From positions 11,683,560 through 11,747,559 of the forward strand of contig HG738140.1 in assembly GCA_000499405.2 (NCBI GenBank): a stretch of 64,000 bases of DNA, written 5' to 3'. The notes beneath the pieces were generated by a model, which made no database searches, was not told the origin of the DNA, and saw nothing but the letters and a program-made list of their open reading frames with translations. Origin of the DNA: Onchocerca volvulus (lineage: Eukaryota > Nematoda > Chromadorea > Rhabditida > Onchocercidae). The translations under genes were made by a program, and so were the position numbers. This document shows positions 40,501 to 52,453 of the stretch, piece after piece; position 1 is the first letter of the stretch; each line of letters opens with the position of its first letter.

Positions 40501-43500
40501 GAGTGAGGATTCATGCTTATTTGGGTTGAATCGCACAGGTTTCAAATATTTCTGTTGTTGCTACGGTTTCGATTTCAAAGGGTGTCAGGGTGCGTTCCCA
40601 TTTCTAATCTGCATATTATCTGTCAAAAATTTTTCTGTATAAAAGAAAAAGCTTACATTCTTAAGATTCATTTGTCTAATTTTCGATTTTTCGTTCATGC
40701 TAACAATAAAGTTGCTTGTGCCATTTAATCTTTGAATATTTTAAATATCGAAAAAACTGATAATATCCCACCTGACATTCAAATATATTCGATAATCAAT
40801 GTATCAGAAGTAATGGCAACTTATTTTATTCATATATCATGAAGGATTCACAACCTTCAAACTTGGGCGATCATTTCGCTTGAATTCGCAGGATATATAA
40901 AATTAATCTTCTGATACTCTCTCAGAAAACCTAATCATTTCAAGTATTTCACTGAAAAGAAAACGAAAATTTGGCATCATTACAAATTCATTTTTATACA
41001 ATTAATTATTAACACTGATTTAATTTTAGAACTACCGGCAAATTTGCTGAGAAAAGATCGTTATATAACAGATGAACTATTTTGTGCAATGAAAGAATTA
41101 GTAATTGAGAAAAACAAGTAATTTGATTTATCGATATTGTTTTTAATGAATTGACATGAAGATCCTTTTTAGTAGCATGCAATAAATAAAATGGTTCATT
41201 ATTGTACCATTCCTTGTAGGAATCGAATATTTCCTTTTTCATGAAATGATTCACAGAGAAAATGGAAAAAAAAAAAAAACAATTAATTTGAAAGAAAATG
41301 AGTCATTGGAATCAGTTGTGATTTTATTAGTCACGAAAGCCATAAGCTTGACTCAAATGTATGCAAATATTGAATTGAACAGAACTGATAAAGTGATACG
41401 ATAAAATTTGCTTATATAATATTGTTAGATTATACAAGTAAATTAAACGAAACTATTAAATCATCAGAATATAACATGAAATAATTTTCCAAAATTTTGC
41501 TACAGATCTAAAGAGGAAAATAAGTTAACTTCTTTTGTGGTACCCATAGAACATATGATTGGAGTGATAAAAGGATCGAGTAAAAACATGGTAACTGATT
41601 AATTCTTGTAGCAAATTGATTTATTTTTTGAATGTATTATTATTATTATTAAAATTGCATTAGGTGCAATATTTCTGAACCTATTATAATATGTTCAAGT
41701 TGAATTTTAATTTTTGAAATATTATATCATATTATGATAAATTCTTGTGATATTTCTTTCTAAAAATAGTCTTAATATTATCGTTGAAATTTTATATCAG
41801 CAGATGACTAAGTAAATAAATGAAGCATTCTCTTTTGAACAAATAAAGGAAAAAAGTGTACTTTTTCAGTACATAAAAGGAATTAATTTGATTACACATT
41901 TGTTTTAATTATCATTTGCAGGCTTGTCATATGCGCTTAATGAACAATAATGCCATTAACTTTGAGGGTGACGAAAATTTATGTATACAAAGTGCCGCTT
42001 TGGATATCCGTCTTCGGCCAATAATCACAACAGTTTGTATTACATTAAAAGGTGAATACCAAATTTAAGTTTTAAATTTGACAAATTTATAGTTAAGGTT
42101 TGAATAATTGTCACAGAGAATTGCGGGAGGAAATGCTCGAAAATTTTTCCAAAAGACATTTAGGCCAAATGTTTGCATGGCTATATTCAATATTAAACAG
42201 TCCAGCTGATAGTATGACCCAAAGGAGGGTGATAGTGAAGTGTCATTATTAATATCATGTCTTTGAAATTGTTAGAAATTGTTTTTGCTAAAATTTTATA
42301 TTTTGATAATTTGATTGATTAAGAAGGCTACCTGACAACCACATGCATTTAAGAAATTCTAAATATGGCCATTAAAATCAATTTTGTCATAATGGAAATT
42401 CAAAATTTTACAATGCAGAAATTTTTAGTTCTACATTTCATTAGCAAAATATAAATTTAGCAAAAACATTTACTTCTAATCCTCTCATCTATACTATTTG
42501 ACAGATCATTATCGTACTCCATGCCCTCTGCAAACTCCTAATGTAACTGAGCAGCTCGATATAGCATGCTGTTGTAATCATCAGCATTTCTGCAATTATA
42601 ATGCAAGTTCTCTTTCCTATTCTCTCACACATGTATATGTTCATTACGAACGCTAGAATGTTTAAAATCGCAAAGTTTTTTGCTCTCTAAAAATCAAAAT
42701 TGTCATAAAAATGAGTAGAAAATATTTTAAAAAATTTTAATTTTAGCCAAAGTTATATAAAATCGATGCAACATCCAGCTGTTATCAAATTCATATTTTC
42801 CTTTGTAATCTTTCAAAAGCAATCTTCTCAACTGCAACTTTCAGCCTGATATACAGTTCAAGATAGCCGCTGAGAGTAGCGATCGTCGAAAATGCTTTTA
42901 TAATGATAAGTATCAGTATCTATTCAACCAATATTACGTCAGAACACGAGACGATGACATGTGTTTGTTGCATTATATCGACAGTATTACTATAAGTGAT
43001 ATGATTGGAACTAGCAGCAATGATGGATCTGTTTATCACTCTTATCCAGGTAAAATATCAATGATTTTTGACCCTTCCATAGAAACTGTGGGTTATTGAT
43101 ATGAAAAAAGTAATTAAAAATTCATTTAGGAAATGGATTTCATCCGATCGATTTTTCATATATTTTCCTGGAAAATAATACTTGCGCTTATGTGGAAGTG
43201 GAAGTAAGAATTGATTAAAATATTATTCGGTGCTTTTCTTTGGACAAGTCCTATTCTGGCCATATTAGTGATATAAATTACTACGGCCAAATTATACTTT
43301 AGCTGCAATGCAAGCGAATAAGACGTGATGGTTTATGACTGATGAATGGAACAGACAATATTCGGCTATTTCCCTTAAGAAATTGGCCTATGTTACTATT
43401 GCTAATAAGGTAATCAATAAAATGAGCCTCGTCATTTCAATCGCAAATTTTTGCAGATCAGTCGAAATTTCATTCGGAAATCAGGTGATTGCTTTGATCG

Positions 43501-45737
43501 ACTTTTTAATACGGATTACATGCCAGTGAAATTATTTGTCTGTAGCTGTAGTCTCAAAAAGAATAGCAATCATTGTGATCGAGAATTAGAGAAAGATATT
43601 GCAAACCGGGCCAAGAAATTTGTTCGTTGCCATTTAATTTATCTAAAGTTGACTTTTTGCAAATTACTTTAATTTATTTAACAGAAATTTCGATAGCAAT
43701 CACATTCTAGTGCATATTATTACGACATTAGCAAAAGAAACTTGTAGTTGGAAAATTAATCTTATCAGCACTTAATTAGTTAACATTTAATTAAGTATTA
43801 ACAAAAATAAATAAGAAATGCTAATTATAGCCAAATGAATCATTGACAAAATGTATTAAATTTGATAAGATGAACAAAATGCTGTTGAATAAAAGTGAAT
43901 TAATATATGTGCGTCATACTTCGTATTGCTTCGTACAGGCGAGAATGGAAATTAGAACGACGTCAGGTTAGTTATAAATTATCAAATGCAATAATTTGTC
44001 AAGAAGATTGAACTGTTTCATCAGTAAAATTTATAAATAAAAAACAAATTAAACAATTTCAGTTTACAAAATTAATAATTAAATAGCCGAAAATTAACTC
44101 AGTTTAGATATAAAATTCGAAATTAAAGCGGATGCTATGACACGATTGATGGCAGAGCATGCTAGAAGGCATTTGAATCATATAGCATATTCAATGTATA
44201 GCTTGTAAGTTGATGATTTTTCGTTGTCATCAGAATTCGAATACATAATGGATCATTATGAGAAAATTCATGTTTAGAGAATTATTTGGTGAAGTTAAAT
44301 GACGCTGATTTATTACTTCTGACCAATTTTATCTTTCCAATAAACCGACGAAACATTTTAATTTTTTTGCTCAAAAACCAACAAATCGGGATTTTTGATT
44401 GTTTAGAAAAGTAAAAATTATTTGAAACTGCTATTTAAATTTTGATCGTTTTTGATTATTGAATAATTTTCATGACTGGTACGGAAATGGGATTTTGTGA
44501 AATGGTGAATAACAGTGCTGTATGCTTTTGTCGTTCCTATAACCCTAATGCAACTGCATGCAATGAGAATCCAAAGATGTTATTAAATGCAATAAATTTG
44601 TTGATGTCGGAGAAGAACCGTTTGACTGTATGCTTTTTCTTTGCAAATACTCGAGTTTGATTTACCATTATCGTTACCCTATTTCCACATATAATGATTA
44701 TTCGATTATTCAAAGCGATATGCTTCAGATAATGCATCCAGGATGGTGCGAATAAACATCCTGAAAGATGCTTTAATTATCTCATTTATTTTAATCGTTG
44801 ATTAAGTTTTTTAAAGGTGAAATTGATGAAATTCGTTGCAGAGACGTGAATTAGTTCGCCATTGGTTAAATCTAAAACAAAAATTACAATGTCATTCCGG
44901 TCCCTTTTATGCAACTATTTCCATTAATTGTAAGCTTAACTTTGTTCATATAAGTAAGACCAATATAAACAAGTTATAAATAAAAAAAGAAAATACATTG
45001 ATTTTGAGGCTATGAATAACAAAGATGAGAATGTTAAATTAAGAGATTTGACAGTATAGAAGTCTCGATAACTTTCGGGAATCCTAATGATAATACTGTA
45101 TTTTCAGCCTGATGACTCATTTTCTTTCGATTTTTATCAAAACTGTTCTTTTTGCAGATGGAAAGCGTCAAATTCTTAGGCGTACGAAATGTGCTTCAAA
45201 ACAAATTGATTTATTGAAAAGCGACAGAAGTTACAGGGTGAAAAGATTTGGTGAATGCTTCATAACCTTTATATTCTTTGCATAATAATTTCCATTACTT
45301 GACCTTTTCCGGCGGATGATAATACAAAGAAAATGATTTAATTATTCTTAGTAACAATAACTATCCTTTTTGCATAGTCATCTCGCTAAATTTACATTTT
45401 GTTTCAAACTGTTATTTGAATTAAAATTTCAAAGGATGATTTATGATAAAATTCAAGCATGAAATGGAGGATAAAAAAGAATGAAAATTTAATTAGCACT
45501 CTAGTAATTAATATATTTTTTTTCGAAGTTGCTATTTTAGATAATTCAATTTTCTGTGATGCCTTATCATTATTCGGTCGAATGGCGGGATGTTTTATTT
45601 TAAATTCTGATTTCGAAGAATCAGAAAAGTTAAGGGAAAACCAGGTGATTTGCTGCTGTGCTTCTGAAGCTAAATGTCAGCCGATTTCATATGACATTCG
45701 ACGCTTCACTACCAGCTTAGCGAAATCTATCTTTTAA
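37591..45737 (+). CDS. Secreted cysteine-rich protein with repeated CCC modules
   Basis: Twenty exons give about 810 residues: 37591-37644, 38337-38398, 38474-38651, 38889-39104, 39897-40088, 40502-40589, 41030-41117, 41506-41590, 41922-42051, 42505-42632, 42845-43049, 43130-43203, 43303-43409, 43457-43621, 43939-43966, 44108-44204, about 44472-44627, 44842-44929, 45158-45250, 45541-45737. The ATG follows a CTTTTAG acceptor and begins a clear signal peptide (MWPLFHFGIHLFLFVKLT). Modules end in CCC or CxC followed by a last Cys: FCCCYGFDFKGC, ACCCNHQHFCN, VCSCSLKKNSNHC, VCFCRSYNPNATAC, VICCCASEAKC. Many NxS/T sites (NVT, NAT, NST, NRT) point to an extracellular, glycosylated product, and no membrane segment follows. 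The cysteine pattern recalls the nematode ET module and three-finger folds, but I cannot assign a function. Exon 13 carries an apparent frameshift and the exon 17 acceptor is unresolved. Confidence 0.7.
43303..43409 (+). other. Exon 13 with apparent 1-nt frameshift
   Basis: Both flanking introns are phase 0, yet this exon is 107 nt. From the acceptor at 43301-43302 the frame reads LQCKRIRRDG and then meets TGA at 43336. From 43335 the next frame reads on (MTDEWNRQYSAISLKK) to a good donor at 43410. One missing base near the T run at 43331-43334 would explain it. It may be a sequencing or assembly error in a homopolymer, or a true inactivating change. Confidence 0.55.
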
Positions 45738-45879
45738 CAGACATTATGCATTATTTCATAGCAATCATTTCTTTTGTTATTCTTTTTTTTTTTTTTTCAT
45801 TTCCTGCATATTTAATGTTGTTATGTCAGAAAATATGTCATTATGTTATATTCTATAAATGCATATAAAATATTCGTTG

Positions 45880-45912
<33 letters not shown>

Positions 45913-48402
45913 TCTGTTTCAACATTATCTCAATTATCTATTTATTTACGATAATTTCATTGCGTATCAAATATCATGAGAAAATTATTCTTAATGCCTT
46001 CAAATTTCTTTTGTTTGGAGAAACTGGAGATTGCAGACAAATTTATTGCGTGGTGGAGGGTTTGTTATGATGTAGTTTATTGCTGCAAATACTTTACAAT
46101 TTATAGATGAATATTGAAGGTACAGTTAATAGCTTGAATGTTTTTTGTTTTATTAATAGTGGGGAATTTATTGGGTTTTCATTGGCTAAGTTGGTTGGTT
46201 TGATTTGAAGCCTTCAAGGAGATTTTATTGGGACTGGAGGATTTCTTTTTTCGATTGCAACTGAAGCAAACTCGATTTGAAACTGTGGCGAAGTTGATGC
46301 CGACCATTTACATAGGCGATGTTTTCAATAATTTAGGCAATTTACATCAACACCGGAACTTAGAGATTAAAAATTTGATTATCTAATGGTAACGCATTTC
46401 AAGCATTTCACATTAGATTCGAAGTTAAGAGAACAAGAGTTTAATTAAGATATTTGCAATTATCTGATAATTCACATGATCTCAAAATGTGCCTTTAGGA
46501 AGTGATTTCTATGTTTCGATTTATTTCGAGATCTCATGTGATCAAAATGTAAGATTTAATTAGTGATTTATTTGTTTTGAAATTTAGGTTTTAAGTTCAA
46601 ATCGGCTTTCCTAAGGTATTTCTATAATATATATTGCTTCGATTTCATTATATTTGTTTTTAAGAATGTTTCGATTTTTGAGCCTTACCATTAGAATTGC
46701 TCGTTTTTTATCCATTCCTTATATATTTTGTTTGCAAAATAAATTTCTTCTCCTTTATTGCTTAAGTTCAAGAATTTGTAACAATTTTGCTTTTTAATTC
46801 AATAATCAGCACTTCACAATGAGTAGAAATTAATTGATGCAGCTTGATGGAAACGAAAATTGGAATTTGTTCTTTAAATAATTTTCAATGTTCAAATTAT
46901 AGTAATAGGAGTTCCTTAAATTAACTTAAACTGATTTTTTTGTTGAATCATGCAAGAAATCCAATACGAGTTATTCCTCTGAACTGTTCCATCGAGGATT
47001 TATCGAGATAAATGTCTGAATCGTGAAAGTTTGTAGAACCATTTTAAATCCGAGCAGATGGTTAATTGAACGGAATCGAGTTGGTTTTTCCATGATTAGT
47101 TCTGCTGTTACTAACTAAAGAGATTAATTGTCTTGTATGTGCGATACTTCAGTTGCAATATATTACATTATGCTATGGTGAATGAATGGAAATTTTAGGT
47201 TTAAATAGCAAAACATAAAGTATTTTTATTTTATTGCTTCGAAAATCGAAGGAAATTCAATTTGCTAAAGAAATTAAATAGAATTGACACAAAAATGTGC
47301 ATGATTTATTCAAATTTATTTTTATTACTATAAGCTTATAAGCAATGTTCAGCTCAATGATTGTCATGGTGACCGTGTAAATGATGTGACCCTGAAATCA
47401 CTTTTGCTATTTGTCACCTTCCTTCTTTTTTTATGATTCATTTATTTCTATATAGTTTAACTTTGAGTTTATCTCAAGTTCTACATCATTATCACTCAGA
47501 TTGCTCGGTGAAAGTAAAGATTCATTTCTTCTCTATGACATATTTTCAACATGTTAAGAAATTCCTGTCACTATCATCTTACTTTGATAATAACAACAAC
47601 TGACGAATGTTTGTCTCATACATATATCGATATCTTTAAAGAGTTGCATTATGATATCAAGCAATCACAACAAATTATCAGGCTTTCAACATTTTTGAAG
47701 CAATAAAATAAAAATACTTTATGTTTTGCTAATTAAGCCTAAAATTTCCAAAAAAAAAAAAAACCTTCTAATTAAACTAGATGGATAATGATAATTTATC
47801 AAGAGACTATTATGGTTGCACTATTAATATTACAAAATGCTTTACTACAGCTTATCATGATAGCATATTTTGATAATTTGTGGCGTTTCTGCTATTTTCA
47901 TGATTTATTGCAAAATCCAGGGAATATGTTTCATTAAACTTTAATTGGGCTTAAGTAATATCGTACTAATTATCTTTTAATTACTTGATCATATACATGA
48001 TTTTAGATCTGAAAAGTTTGCATATAATATGAAATCACGCTTTAGCAACAATTCCTATACTTCGCAGCAGTTGTATTGTTAGGTAATGATAACCTTGCGA
48101 AAAAATAGCTGCAAAACGTAAATTTATTATTGCACAATTAGTTTGCACATGGATTGCATTGCAAGCATTACTTTTGTTCAATAATACATCACGGAGATTA
48201 CGGAAACTTTCTCTGCTCCTTCTCCCTTCCATTATTCAGAGTGAATATCCAAGGTGGATAATGAGAGGAGGATGAAGTAGGAAAGTAATCTCGATGAATT
48301 GTTGTTAAACAAAACTTGAATAACTACTCTGTTTTTCTATTTCTATCTTCTCCTTCTACATCTCCGCTTTTCCTTAAGATCTTACATGAAGTTTAAGTAT
48401 TT

Positions 48403-48404
<2 letters not shown>

Positions 48405-48445
<41 letters not shown>
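48405..48445. repeat. 41-base T homopolymer
   Basis: An uninterrupted run of 41 T on the + strand in intergenic sequence. On the minus strand this would be a poly-A stretch such as the tail of a retroposed sequence, but no coding or structured element is recognisable beside it. Confidence 0.95.
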
Positions 48446-50810
48446 CATTTGATATGCTTTCGAATAATTTGATTGGATTTTATCAATTGAGATAATTTTC
48501 CAAATCAAAGTATCCGTAATAAAATACAATAAAGCGAAACATTCATAGACTTAATTTTTTCTTTTTCATATTATATAAGATATCATTTAGTTAGTTGCGT
48601 AATTTATTTTGAAATGATATATTTATTTCAGTTGTTAATCGCTTTTCATTTCAATTAATTCAATCACTGCTTCGATCCTGCAGGAATTTTTTTAAATACA
48701 ATAAAATGAAAAAGTAAATTAAAAGAAGATTTAATTATGAATATAAAATCATTGACAAATGTCTTCCTCTTTTATTTCTTCAGAATTAAATATTTCCGCA
48801 TTTTCTTGCTTTAAAAAGATTTTTCCTAAAGAATTTAATCAGTGATAAAATATTCAAGAGATTTTAGCAGTAAATGATTAAATGATCAAAATAAAACGGT
48901 GATTTCAAAATAATCCGTAACCCAAGTTATAAATCCTTTTTTTTTTCCATTTGACAATTCACTTCCATTACTCAAATTATTCCTCAGATCATATAAATGA
49001 AGGAATGCTCATTCCGTCAACGCATGTAATGGGACGAAATTTTTTTGAAAAATGATGTGATAAAGCTTTTAAAGGCTTTACTTATTTTTCTCAAAGCAAT
49101 TTAAGGGAGCTGATTAATCAGTTTATCTTCTTCTTTATCTATGAGACAGATCGTCTTATTGAGGAAAACTGCTTAAAAGCCATCTCCGACAGGCAGATTG
49201 GCGAAGTAATAAGCTTGATATAAATTAACAATAATGGAAAAAAAGAAAGGAATAACAATGATCGGAAATTTGCAATCGAATGATTTGAACTAATTAGTTC
49301 CAACCTTTGTCTTCAAAAGTTTTTCTTCCGAATTCATAATTCAAACTTTTTCATTGACTAAATTTTATGAATTCGCCAGATTTTCCTTTAACACACTTCT
49401 TTGAATTCGACAAAATTCTCCAGATTAAATCTAAATTCAATTTTCGTTTTTTTTTTTTTTTTTTTTTTTAATTTTTCCAAAAACTTAGGAAGTAAATGAA
49501 AATTGAAAAAAGAGAGAGGAAGTCGAAAAGCACTGAAAAAAAAAAAAATTGTCACAGAAAGAAGAAATGAAACGGATAAGAGCCAAGTGAGATTGAAAAT
49601 GATAGTCCCGGAATGAGTACAATCTAATTTAAGAAATCTGGCTTATAACTTATTTTTGCAATCCCTGGCTTCTAAGAGTCGACCACCAATTGGCTTCTTC
49701 CATCTTCATTTATCTTGTTTCAATTTCAATAAAATTCCAATCATTTTGAAATTACGAACAGCTAAGTATTATTTTTTTTTTGAAATAAAATAAATTCATC
49801 ATATAAAAATAGGCAATTCAGCCTTCTATTTCCGTAGCCTAAAATCAAAATTTTTGAGTTAATTTCAGGAATTCCATCAAAACAGTTATTGTTACAATCA
49901 CTTAATTATGCAATTGAAAGGGAATATTAACCAAAAAAGAACAGATTCAAAATTTTCATTCAGAAATATTATGCATAAAACCGGATGCAAGGTTATTCTA
50001 TTCCATTTTAATTCATATTTTTTGAAAACCATATTTTCAAATTCACTTTAATATGTATCATACATTACTTTAAATAATATTCTATGATCAATCGATGCTA
50101 TAAACTTGTTTTTTAAATATGAATTCAAATGGATTTTTACGTTATTAACCGAATTTTCGAAAAACACGAAAGAAAAAAAAAAAAAAAAGAACAATCACAT
50201 CACATCAAAATTAGAAAACCGGAAATTGTAGCCAATGCTTTTCCTATCTTTATTAATTAAGTATTTAACGGTAATGAATTTTTTGCAATTTCAGACATAT
50301 TTCTTCCTCAGATTACACAAGAAATGGATGGAATGTCATAAAAGAGATAAAACTTTTTAAATTAAGAATGCTAAAAAAGAAAGAAATCAAATGTTTGACG
50401 AAGAAAGGATAAAAGATCTAGGAAAGAGAACTGTACAGGAGACTAATATGATATTTAGAGGAACAATTATTCGGCAACTTCAAAAGAAACAAAAAGAATT
50501 TTTGAAATTTTCATGCCATTGCTGACATAATATCTGCTAATTTAATATTCTGATTTAATAAACATTGCATTCTATGTTTTATTTACAAGTTTTAGTTGTT
50601 TAATCAAATTATTATAGGTTTTAATTTCAAATTAATTGCATCAATTTTTTTTCTTTCTGAAATTATTACATGTATAATAATATATTATATATAAAAAATT
50701 AATAACCAGATCAATTAATTTATTTTTCATCGAATTATCCATTTTTGAATTTTCAGTTTTTTATTTGATTTTATTATGGATTTGATTTATGGAAATTTTA
50801 ATTAATTTCA

Positions 50811-50977
50811 GATATCGAATGTTTTCCGTGCATTTTCAAATTTCGTCACAAGAAAGGATGTGAATTCGCATTTTAAAGATCAAAAATGGTATAATTTGAC
50901 ACGACGTTATGCAGTATGCACTATGAAATATCATATTTGGCCGTTTATAGATCGTAAGCGATCAGGCTGTAAATGAA
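50811..50977 (+). CDS. Possible terminal exon, unrecognised
   Basis: After a good acceptor (AATTTCAG ending 50810) one frame stays open for 55 codons to TGA at 50975-50977, reading ISNVFRAFSNFVTRKDVN at its start and ending RKRSGCK. A second frame is open for about 20 codons and reads ECFPCIFKFRHKKGCEF. No upstream exon with matching phase is convincing; a weak candidate begins after the acceptor ending near 50295. No family is recognised. It may be a relic or chance. Confidence 0.2.
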
Positions 50978-52453
50978 GTTTCGGAATGTCGAGCTTGTCT
51001 CTTTCCACGATTCTCTTCAACAGCCAAGAATCTCTGAAGCATCTTTTCTCTTCCAAGTTTTTAATTAGTACTGTAAAGTTATATCATTTAAAATTACTCC
51101 ATTAGTAGGACAGACTGAGAAATTACCTTTTTTTCCTCAGGAAAAGAAAAAATAAATAAATTTAAACAACTGAAAAAGTAAATTACGAATAATATCGCAT
51201 GCAAGCTCAGAAAAATCAGGGATTTATTAATGCATGTTATCATTTTTCAATTTTCACCCTTCGAAACTTATTAAAAATTTATTTTTCGATAAAGTGTGCA
51301 ATCCATAAGGATTAATGAAAAATATAATCCGCAGAGGATAATGAAAACTAAAGCAACCCAAATTTCGAATTTTTTAAAAAAATCGATGATTATATTTGGA
51401 CATATTGTATTGTAAGATTTTTTTCTTCTTAATTCTAATATTTTTCCTCCTGTTTATGGTTTAATAAAAAAAGGAACTCAAGGAAAAACTATTCATTTTC
51501 CAGGATATCAAAGATTCATCATACACGCTAATATCTTTTCTTATTGTCATCCTTCTATTATTTTAATTATTACCTGGATAATTTTTCTTGTAAACATTCT
51601 TTTACCTTGTTTAATTTTGTTTTTCTTCTGTAAAATTCAAAATTAATGCGAAAAAGAACATAAATACAATAAGTTTGACAGATCGATTCTGAAAATTATT
51701 GCATTTTTTTTAAATGTCGGAGAAAAGAAAAAAAGATGGAAAAAGTTATTTATTTCATCAAAGGAATTTCGATTTAGTTCAGACTTAAAATTAGCTATGA
51801 TCTTTACTTGCTTATTAATTCACTTAAAATCTTCCAAATATCAATTGAAAATATAAAATTGACAATTACTGTAAGCTCAACAAAATTAAGAATCATCAAA
51901 AAATTGAATAACTCCTTTAAATTTTATCTCAGGAAATTTGGCTTCGGTCTTTTTTAACTAAATCGCTCCTTAATTGTTCAGTAGATGTTAGCAATATGGA
52001 ACATGTTTCATGGAATATTTATTTGTGACATATTTTATTTCGAAAATAAACATATTCATCTTGATCTCGTCAGCTTTAATTGGTTTTTTAACTTGATGAA
52101 TGTTAAGATTCTAATATTAGTCTTGTCTAATCACTTAATTCAATTAAAACGTCCTAAAATTTAGGAGGTCGAAAATTTTGGAGAACAAACTTCATTTTAT
52201 GCAAAGTAAAATAACTTCATATAATAGCTGTCACAGTGATAATTATGATAATCATAGTGATTACGGATTATCGTTAAATAACAATTTATGAAAAATCTAT
52301 ACTATTATATAGCATAGATGTAATAGCTGGGTATAATACCTATGCTATACATCAACCTATCATCCAGTCGGCGATAATAATTGAAATATTCCAAAAGTAA
52401 TGCAAATAAAAATCACGCCATCACCCGTCTTTTCTTTTTTTTCCTTTTTTTTC

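Larger units (their letters stand above)
45738..52453. other. Convergent intergenic region
   Basis: This lies between the 3' ends of the cysteine-rich gene and the sugar-transferase gene. It holds an AAT microsatellite (45880-45911), a 41-base T run (48405-48445) and shorter A/T runs. Possible but unproven exons are at 50811-50977 (+) and 48035-48232 (-). A short inverted pair (TATAGCATAG near 52309 and CTATGCTATA near 52341) is visible. I see no other structure. Confidence 0.5.

Noticed and set aside
42117..42164. Acceptor followed by NCGRKCSKIFPKDI and a stop in the cysteine-rich gene
   Set aside because: Phase fits but it ends in a stop; the exon at 42505 continues the module pattern in frame, so this is intronic or a cryptic site.
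44718..44752. Acceptor plus IMHPGWCE frame
   Set aside because: Skipping it joins 44627 to 44842 in phase; including it gives a stop.
48035..48232. 65-codon ATG frame on the minus strand
   Set aside because: Composition is fairly protein-like, but there is no acceptor, family match or neighbouring exon; kept only as a weak possibility.
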